Shown here: positions 6,405-10,755 of the stretch, piece by piece | Layout: the number at the start of each line of letters is the position of its first letter | Position numbering within the stretch: position 1 is the stretch's first letter | Source: an uncultured Clostridia bacterium | GTDB taxonomy: Bacteria; Bacillota; Clostridia; Oscillospirales; CAG-272 | Direction of reading: 5' to 3' | Assembly: GCA_937895775.1 (NCBI GenBank) | Contig: CALBLD010000039.1 | Span: 1-10,755, forward strand | DNA: 10,755 nt | Program-made: the position numbers and the translations under genes | Notes under the pieces: generated by a model | What the model was told of the DNA's origin: nothing | Seen by the model: the letters and a program-made list of their open reading frames with translations, nothing else | The model's database searches: none

Positions 6405-6440
6405 AAAAAAACATTCCCCGCCCGGGGAATGTTTTTTTGC
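6405..6440 (+). terminator. Bidirectional terminator between convergent operons
   Basis: A 9-bp stem ACATTCCCC / GGGGAATGT (6411-6419 and 6424-6432) with loop GCCC is flanked by six or more A on the left and seven T on the right. It is a strong intrinsic terminator on the plus strand for the phosphohexomutase operon and equally on the minus strand for the sigma-factor operon ending at 6444. Confidence 0.93.
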
Positions 6441-6443
6441 TTT

Positions 6444-7625
6444 TTATTCGGGAATATATGCATCGCCGTCCGAGATAATTACTTCGGACAGTCCTGTCGC
6501 CGTGCTTATTGTACCCGATGAGTCGGGTTTTCCGTCGTAGGTTACAAAGACGCTGTCGCCGATATTTATCAGGTTGCGATCGACATAGCGTGATATACGG
6601 ATGTCGTTCAGTAAAATTTTATAGGTTATCCCGTCCGACGGATTTTTGCACAATACCGAATCGTCAACGAGAATATATTCATCGGTTATTCCGACGATTT
6701 TTCCGGCTATCGTGTTTTCGTAAGGCTCGGGACTGCTCTTTGACGAGTTGCTTTTTGCGTATCCGATTATTTTGTCTGCGGCATCCTCACCGATAAAATA
6801 CACATATCCGCGCTCAAACATATTTGTCATAAGATATCCGTCGGTTGTGATATACATCACTTTTTTGTAAACTCCGAGCGTCTCCGAACTTACCGTAAAC
6901 GCAAGCCCGTCCCGACCGCTTATGCTCCATTCGGAATCGTTATACAGAGGCGCGTCGCCGCAGTCAGAAAGAAGTCGGCAAAATCCGTCCGTTTCGTTCA
7001 GAAGAAAGCAGTTTCCGCCTTTGTCGGTTATTTCGCCGAAGTGTGAAAAGTCAACCGACCCCGGTATATCCGAATCTTCCATAAGCTTGCCGAGTCTGGT
7101 GGGAGGCAAATAACCGTCATTCAGACAGACATAGAAATCATTGTCTGCCTTTACCGCAACAAGTAAGTCAGGCGAGACGCCGCCGACGGCATATACCCCG
7201 ACGTTTTCGGTATATATGTTGCCTGTATAATGGTCGAACCCCGATATCACGAACCCGCCGAGATATTCGCCGACAAGGTTTTCGGGCAGCTTTCGCCCTC
7301 TGCCGTGGTATTCGCTGCCGTCAAAATCGAGAGTTGTGTATTTTTCGGCGAACGTCATGTACTCCCACGGCCAGACGATAGCTTTTTCTGCGGGTGTTAT
7401 AATTACGCTTTTGTATCTTGTGCCCGTATCAACGGTTTTTTCACCGAACAGCATCGGCAGTGAAAATGCACCGACAGTGATCGTCAGCGCAAGGCAGGCG
7501 GCGACTGCCGCCCATTTTGCGGGCGATGTTTTTCTTTTTTTGCGGACGGTATCGGCGGAAGAGATGAGATCGTCATCTATCAGACCGACGGCGTTTGCGA
7601 TTTTCGGTATTTTCGTGTTTTCCAT
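6444..7625 (-). CDS. Single-pass membrane protein, probable anti-sigma partner of the ECF factor
   Basis: This is a 393-aa protein. Residues 1-36 are a charged cytoplasmic segment with 'NAVGLIDDDLISSADTV' and a basic 'RKKRK'. A transmembrane helix follows at about 38-60 ('WAAVAACLALTITVGAF'), placing the long remainder outside the cell. This order is that of many clostridial proteins encoded immediately after ECF sigma genes. The C-terminal 75 residues ('IAGKIVGITDEYILVDDS...INIGDSVFVTYDG') look like a small OB-type beta barrel similar to DUF3221-like domains. The middle of the extracellular part is unrecognised. It has no zinc-binding HxxxCxxC motif of the ZAS anti-sigma class. The start is 7625, after AAAGGAA; the upstream 45 in-frame codons overlap the sigma gene and lack similarity. 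It is 52 nt after the sigma gene stop. The anti-sigma role is inferred from context. Confidence 0.75.
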   Translation of the reverse strand: MENTKIPKIANAVGLIDDDLISSADTVRKKRKTSPAKWAAVAACLALTITVGAFSLPMLFGEKTVDTGTRYKSVIITPAEKAIVWPWEYMTFAEKYTTLDFDGSEYHGRGRKLPENLVGEYLGGFVISGFDHYTGNIYTENVGVYAVGGVSPDLLVAVKADNDFYVCLNDGYLPPTRLGKLMEDSDIPGSVDFSHFGEITDKGGNCFLLNETDGFCRLLSDCGDAPLYNDSEWSISGRDGLAFTVSSETLGVYKKVMYITTDGYLMTNMFERGYVYFIGEDAADKIIGYAKSNSSKSSPEPYENTIAGKIVGITDEYILVDDSVLCKNPSDGITYKILLNDIRISRYVDRNLINIGDSVFVTYDGKPDSSGTISTATGLSEVIISDGDAYIPE

Positions 7626-7677
7626 TCTTATGAGTTCCTTTCCGACATTTGTGCCGATCCTCCCACGCAGGGAAGGA

Positions 7678-8232
7678 TCAGATTTCAATACCCTCACCGA
7701 TAAGGTAGTCCTTAAGCTTTTTCCGGGAACGGAGCAATATGTTTTTAACCTTGCTCTCACCGAAGCCGAATCGTTTTGCTATTTCGTTTACGGAATCAAA
7801 GAAAAAATATCTGCGTATGAACACGTTTCGGACATCCTCGCTCTGACTGCGCAGAAAACGGTTTATCAGCCTGCCGAGTTCGTCGTCGCCGATATCGTTT
7901 ACGATCGCTTCGTCCGGCAGAACCGCCTCAAGTTCATCAAGCGGTATAAGAATGTCCGGAGAGCGTTTGTCACGACTTTTGTATTTCATCCGTTTCAGAG
8001 ACAGATTCCTTGCGACACGGCAGACAAATGCCTTTAAATTCTGCGGATTGTTCGGCGGAATTGCCTTCCATAGACCCGCATAGGTATCGCTCACACACTC
8101 TTCCGAATCCTCGCGGTTTTTCAGAATGTTGTATGCGATTGTCTCGCAGAGCCTGCCGTATTTGGCATCGGTTTCCGCTATCGCTTGCTCGTCTCTTGCC
8201 AGATACAGCTTTATGATCTCGCGGTCGTCCAT
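7678..8232 (-). CDS. RNA polymerase sigma factor, ECF-like sigma-70 family
   Basis: A 184-aa protein with sigma region 2 (about residues 10-85; 'ILKNREDSEECVSDTYAGLWKAI', the core-binding/-10 part, and 'FVCRVARNLSLKRMKYKSRDKR') and region 4 (about 130-180; 'RNVFIRRYFFFDSVNEIA', then the helix-turn-helix 'GFGESKVKNILLRSRKKLKDYL'). Sigma regions 1 and 3 are absent, as in ECF factors. The start at 8232 follows AAGGAG; the 29 in-frame codons before it are not sigma-like. It is the first gene of a two-gene operon with a membrane protein that probably sequesters it. A possible ECF-type promoter sits upstream (8269-8297). The stimulus is unknown; the class usually answers cell-envelope stress. Confidence 0.9.
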   Translation of the reverse strand: MDDREIIKLYLARDEQAIAETDAKYGRLCETIAYNILKNREDSEECVSDTYAGLWKAIPPNNPQNLKAFVCRVARNLSLKRMKYKSRDKRSPDILIPLDELEAVLPDEAIVNDIGDDELGRLINRFLRSQSEDVRNVFIRRYFFFDSVNEIAKRFGFGESKVKNILLRSRKKLKDYLIGEGIEI

Positions 8233-8268
8233 ACTTTTTGACTCCTTTTTGAAAGTACCTTCATAAAT

Positions 8269-8297
8269 ACAGTACCCCTTTACGGGGCATCGGTCCC
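8269..8297 (-). promoter_or_regulatory. Possible promoter of the sigma-factor operon
   Basis: On the minus strand GGGACC (plus 8292-8297), a 17-bp spacer and TACTGT (plus 8269-8274). GGGACC resembles the AAC-centred -35 of ECF promoters (GGAACC), but the -10 is not a clean CGTC-type box. A CCCC-TTTAC-GGGG mini-hairpin (8275-8287) fills the spacer. No sigma-A promoter is visible here, so self-regulation is a reasonable guess. Confidence 0.25.
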
Positions 8298-8299
8298 GC

Positions 8300-8356
8300 A
8301 AAAAAACAAAAACCGGCAATACAGTTCAAAAAATCGCTGTATTGCCGTCTTTTTTT
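8300..8356 (-). terminator. Terminator of the pduL-Mrp ATPase operon
   Basis: A perfect 11-bp stem CGGCAATACAG / CTGTATTGCCG (8314-8324 and 8337-8347, 12-nt loop) lies 11 nt past the ATPase stop codon. On the minus strand it is followed by GTTTTTGTTTTTTT (plus 8300-8312). On the plus strand TCTTTTTTT also follows, so it is symmetrical. Confidence 0.9.
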
Positions 8357-8358
8357 AA

Positions 8359-9216
8359 TTACTTGTCGAATATTTTGCCGATCGCGTCCGAAAGATATGC
8401 GCACTGCTTGTCCGAAATCTCCTCAAGCCGACCTTCGTCGCACAGCTTTGCGAGCGACGGGTCGATCGGAAGCCTTGCGAGAACAGGTATGCCGTATTCG
8501 GCGGCAACTTCGTCAAGTCGGCTTTCTCCGTAGATGTTGTGACGCTTTCCGCAGTCGGGACATTCGAAATAGCTGTAATTTTCGACCGCTCCGATTACGG
8601 GAATGTTCATCATCTTCGCCATGTTGACCGCTTTTGCGACTATCATCGAAACAAGATCCTGCGGTGAGGTCACGATAACTATACCATCGATCGGAATCGA
8701 CTGGAATACGGTCAGCGGAACGTCTCCGGTTCCGGGAGGCATATCGATATAGAGGCAGTCGGTCTTTCCCCAGCATACGTCGGTCCAGAACTGCTTTACC
8801 GCACCCGATATGAGTGAACCGCGCCATACGACAGGAGTTGTTTCGTCCTCAAGCATGAAATTGATCGACATGAGTTTTATGCCGCTTTTGCTTTCGACCG
8901 GAAGCATTCCGATTTCGTTTCCGAAGATCTGGGAATCCGCGCCGAATATTTTCGGTATCGACGGACCTGTGATATCCGCGTCGAGAATGCCTGCCTGTCT
9001 GCCGCTTTTCTGCGTGAGAACCGCAAGCATCGATGTCACAAGTGACTTTCCGACTCCGCCTTTTCCGCTTACGACGGCAATTATTTTCTTTACGTCAGAG
9101 CCGGGATTGGCTTTTTCGATAAGACTTTCGCCGTTTTTGGAAGGGCAGCTTTCGCCGCAGGACGAGCAGTCATGTGTGCATCCGGCGGGTGTTTGACTTT
9201 GGTTGTTTTCTGCCAT
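8359..9216 (-). CDS. Mrp/ApbC/NBP35-family Fe-S cluster carrier ATPase
   Basis: A 285-aa P-loop ATPase that holds and transfers Fe-S clusters to apo-proteins. The deviant Walker A 'SGKGGVGKS' lies at about 50-58, followed by 'LDADITGPSIP' (A'/switch I), 'YIDMPPGTGD' (Walker B/switch II) and the C-terminal 'CPDCG' CxxC motif that bridges a [4Fe-4S] cluster across the dimer. The N-terminus carries a second cysteine cluster, C13, C17, C20 and C24 ('CTHDCSSCGESCPSK'), like that of NBP35 rather than of the shorter ApbC of E. coli. The start is 9216, with AAAGGA about 14 bases upstream. It follows pduL by 54 nt on the same strand and is closed by the terminator at 8300-8356. Confidence 0.94.
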   Translation of the reverse strand: MAENNQSQTPAGCTHDCSSCGESCPSKNGESLIEKANPGSDVKKIIAVVSGKGGVGKSLVTSMLAVLTQKSGRQAGILDADITGPSIPKIFGADSQIFGNEIGMLPVESKSGIKLMSINFMLEDETTPVVWRGSLISGAVKQFWTDVCWGKTDCLYIDMPPGTGDVPLTVFQSIPIDGIVIVTSPQDLVSMIVAKAVNMAKMMNIPVIGAVENYSYFECPDCGKRHNIYGESRLDEVAAEYGIPVLARLPIDPSLAKLCDEGRLEEISDKQCAYLSDAIGKIFDK

Positions 9217-9270
9217 TTTATAAATTGTCCTTTCGTTTTTCGCTTTGTCGTCAGACAGTGCGTAAAACTA

Positions 9271-9840
9271 TTATTTTACGATTTCGCCGTAGCATACGCC
9301 GAATGCGCATGCGGCATTCGATTCGTCGGTATCTATGTGCATTGCAAGCGCATAGGAGGACGAAACACGAACCACTACATCGCCGTAAACGGTCGAACGG
9401 TCGGCACTGTCGATCTTTACCGAGACAATGTCCTTGTCCTTTACACCGAAAGCATCGGCGTCTGCCGGAGTCATATGTATGTGTCTCTTTGCAATGATAA
9501 CGCCTTCGGTAAGTTCAACCTCTCCTGCGGGTCCGACAAGCTTTATTCCGGGTGTTCCCGCGATGTCGCCGCTCTCGCGTACCGGGACGCCCTTGAGTCC
9601 GAGTGTGCGCGCATCGGTAAACGAAAGCTCTACCTGTGTTGCCGATCTTGCGGGTCCGAGAACCGAGACCTTGAGACTGCCCTTGGGTCCGACAAGCTCA
9701 ACCTTTTCTTCGCAGGCAAACTGTCCCGGCTGGGAAAGATCCTTTTTGTTGTGCAGTACGGCACCTTCGCCGAAAAGCTTTTCAATGTCCGCATTTGTCA
9801 GATGAATATGACGTGCGGATGTTTCAACGATAAAATTCAT
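9271..9840 (-). CDS. pduL: Phosphate acyltransferase PduL (phosphotransacetylase)
   Basis: A 189-aa enzyme exchanging CoA for phosphate on acetyl- or propionyl-CoA. The two HxH zinc motifs are intact: H11/H13 in 'SARHIHL' and H120/H122 in 'AKRHIHM', with H168 in 'AMHIDTDESNAA' and the catalytic-region Arg65 in 'LGPARSATQVELS'. The protein begins almost directly with the first beta strand and lacks the N-terminal encapsulation helix of microcompartment-bound PduL. It is therefore probably the cytosolic phosphotransacetylase that feeds acetate and ATP formation; no shell-protein or ackA gene is in the window. The start follows GGAGG (plus 9850-9855 complement) with good spacing. First gene of an operon with the Mrp ATPase. 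A small hairpin (9261-9280) overlaps its stop codon. Confidence 0.95.
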   Translation of the reverse strand: MNFIVETSARHIHLTNADIEKLFGEGAVLHNKKDLSQPGQFACEEKVELVGPKGSLKVSVLGPARSATQVELSFTDARTLGLKGVPVRESGDIAGTPGIKLVGPAGEVELTEGVIIAKRHIHMTPADADAFGVKDKDIVSVKIDSADRSTVYGDVVVRVSSSYALAMHIDTDESNAACAFGVCYGEIVK

Positions 9841-9855
9841 AAATGAATACCTCCG

Positions 9856-9898
9856 ATAATTACAGGAAATAATATTTGCACTACGCTTCTGTAATTAT
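9856..9898. repeat. Perfect 10-bp inverted repeat over the pduL promoter
   Basis: ATAATTACAG (9856-9865) and CTGTAATTAT (9889-9898) are exact reverse complements separated by 23 bp, with arm centres 33 bp apart, about three helical turns. The right arm overlaps the pduL -10 box and lies upstream of the predicted start site (near 9887), so the pair cannot fold in that mRNA. It is better explained as a two-site operator in DNA. The regulator is unknown. Confidence 0.5.
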
Positions 9899-9922
9899 AT
9901 CACGTTTTTTTGAAAAAGTAAA
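9894..9922 (-). promoter_or_regulatory. Sigma-A promoter of pduL
   Basis: On the minus strand TTTACT (plus 9917-9922), a 17-bp spacer and TATAAT (plus 9894-9899). The predicted start is near 9887, giving a leader of about 46 nt. The -35 lies about 19 bp from the divergent tepA start codon, so the two genes share a compact control region. Confidence 0.8.
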
Positions 9923-9940
9923 CAGGGAAGGACTACTATT

Positions 9941-10669
9941 ATGGAAAAAATATTAAGAACTGCGTCATTTGACGGCGAAAACGACAGCACCGTGCAAAAT
10001 GACGACGAAAACGGGGATCGTCCCGACGACTGCGGTTCGATAAAGACCGAAAACGGAAATTCGCGCATAAGGACGGTTACCGTCATAGGGCAGGTTGAGG
10101 GACACTATCTCTGCCCGGATAATCAGAAAACGACGAAATACGAGCATATACTTCCGCTTATCGTTTCGATCGAAGAGGGCGAGGACACAGACGGGCTTCT
10201 GCTCATGCTCAATACGGTCGGAGGCGATGTTGAGGCGGGACTTGCCATAGCCGAACTTATAGCGTCAATGAAAAAACCGACCGTGTCGCTTGTGCTCGGC
10301 GGCGGACATTCGATCGGTGTGCCGCTTGCGGTTGCGGCAAAGAAATCGTTCATAGTGCCGTCGGCAACAATGACGGTGCATCCCGTGAGGATAAGCGGGA
10401 CGGTTGTCGGTGCGCCGCAGACCTACAGATATTTCGAAAAGATGCAGAACCGTATAACCGATTTCGTGACAAAACACTCAAGAATATCGAAGGAACGCTT
10501 CGGTGAGCTTCTCATGCAGACCGATGAGATCGCCACCGATGTCGGTACAATCCTTGAAGGAGAGGATGCGGTCAAAGAGGGACTGATAGACGAGATCGGC
10601 GGACTGTCACAGGCAATCGACGCACTTCACTCAATGATAGCCGGGCAAAACGGGAAAAGCGATACTTGA
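9941..10669 (+). CDS. TepA-like ClpP-family serine peptidase
   Basis: This 242-aa protein resembles Bacillus TepA (YmfB), a cytosolic ClpP relative implicated in secretion and signal-peptide handling. After a poorly conserved acidic segment (about 1-43), the ClpP fold follows. 'LNTVGGDVEAGLAIAE' (about 90-105) is the oxyanion region, 'LGGGHSIGVPLAVAA' holds the nucleophile Ser124, and 'TMTVHPVR' the catalytic His147. 'EGEDAVKEGLIDEIG' (about 207-220) is the usual C-terminal signature; the acidic partner is probably D200. Length agrees with TepA (about 245 aa). The start at 9941 is preceded by GGAAGGA. No clear promoter was found upstream, where it is divergent from pduL. Its stop codon overlaps the -35 of the next promoter. 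TepA is the best match; its proteolytic role is by homology. Confidence 0.9.
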   Translation: MEKILRTASFDGENDSTVQNDDENGDRPDDCGSIKTENGNSRIRTVTVIGQVEGHYLCPDNQKTTKYEHILPLIVSIEEGEDTDGLLLMLNTVGGDVEAGLAIAELIASMKKPTVSLVLGGGHSIGVPLAVAAKKSFIVPSATMTVHPVRISGTVVGAPQTYRYFEKMQNRITDFVTKHSRISKERFGELLMQTDEIATDVGTILEGEDAVKEGLIDEIGGLSQAIDALHSMIAGQNGKSDT

Positions 10670-10694
10670 CATTGACGGCAAGCTGTGATATAAT
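10666..10694 (+). promoter_or_regulatory. Perfect consensus promoter reading off the window edge
   Basis: TTGACA (10666-10671), a 17-bp spacer and TATAAT (10689-10694) match the consensus at all positions. The -35 overlaps the stop codon of the tepA-like gene. Initiation is expected near 10701, where a 5-bp repeat AGACG / CGTCT (10701-10705 and 10719-10723, 13-nt loop) begins. No start codon is visible before the window ends at 10755, so the transcript is a long-leader mRNA or an RNA gene. Confidence 0.85.
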
Positions 10695-10755
10695 ACCGTG
10701 AGACGGGCATAAACGGCGCGTCTTATCGGAAATTACGGTAGAAGGGAATTGTCTG

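Noticed and set aside
5564..6463. Minus-strand open frame of 299 codons
   Set aside because: It is antisense to the phosphohexomutase, runs through the terminator hairpin and is rich in Cys/His without domain logic.
7336..8037. Plus-strand open frame of 233 codons
   Set aside because: It spans the membrane-protein/sigma-factor junction in antisense; both real genes are clearly supported by homology.
9261..9280. CGTAAAA/TTTTACG hairpin at the pduL stop as a terminator
   Set aside because: The stem is short and AT-rich and no U tract follows; pduL and the Mrp ATPase more likely form one transcript.
9271..9840. Bacterial microcompartment locus suggested by pduL
   Set aside because: There is no shell protein, no aldehyde dehydrogenase and no encapsulation peptide on PduL; it fits the cytosolic form.
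9172..9846. Plus-strand open frame of 224 codons
   Set aside because: It is exactly antisense to pduL, whose zinc motifs are intact, and it has no Shine-Dalgarno sequence.
9876..9904. Possible plus-strand tepA promoter (TTGCAC and TATATC)
   Set aside because: No -10-like hexamer lies at 16-18 bp from TTGCAC; the TA-rich region is fully explained by the divergent pduL -10.

Overview
The window looks like a chromosomal segment of a low-GC-lineage Gram-positive bacterium, most likely an anaerobic member of the Clostridia (Oscillospiraceae/Ruminococcaceae-like). This rests on recognisable families: an EndoA-type MazF, a four-cysteine TSCPD protein, a TepA-type ClpP relative, a PduL phosphotransacetylase, an Mrp/NBP35 ATPase with an N-terminal cysteine cluster, and a sigma factor paired with a one-TM protein of the 'NAVGLIDDDLI' type. 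Many promoters are near-consensus sigma-A sites with 17-bp spacers. I see no transposase, integrase, phage gene or CRISPR array. The base composition looks even, and genes are packed between strong bidirectional hairpin terminators.

Layout, left to right. Positions 1-300 (minus strand): a consensus promoter drives tRNA-Leu(TAA), then initiator tRNA-fMet(CAT), ending in a perfect 17-bp hairpin. 346-803 (plus): a monocistronic MIF/tautomerase-family gene. 811-2682 (minus): a two-gene unit in which a response regulator with a degenerate receiver overlaps, by ATGA, a dihydroorotase-like protein that has lost two metal ligands. 2711-3164 (minus): an EndoA/MazF RNase toxin with no antitoxin beside it. 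3362-6440 (plus): a three-gene operon of a divergent prephenate-dehydratase/ACT-like protein, a TSCPD protein and an alpha-phosphohexomutase. 6444-8297 (minus): an ECF-like sigma factor and its probable membrane partner. 8300-9922 (minus): pduL followed by an Mrp/ApbC ATPase. 9941-10669 (plus): a TepA-like protease. A perfect promoter overlapping the tepA stop codon reads out of the window's right edge.

How the genes work together: pduL (acetyl-CoA to acetyl-phosphate) and the phosphohexomutase are central-carbon housekeeping functions. The Mrp ATPase supplies Fe-S cluster assembly. The sigma/membrane-protein pair is a self-contained envelope-type signalling module. The most unusual content is a set of proteins that look like enzymes or signalling proteins whose key residues have changed: the dihydroorotase-like protein, the receiver domain coupled to it, and the prephenate-dehydratase-like protein. 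These are candidates for ligand-sensing or structural roles rather than catalysis, but that is inference. I found no clear multi-gene defence or mobile system.
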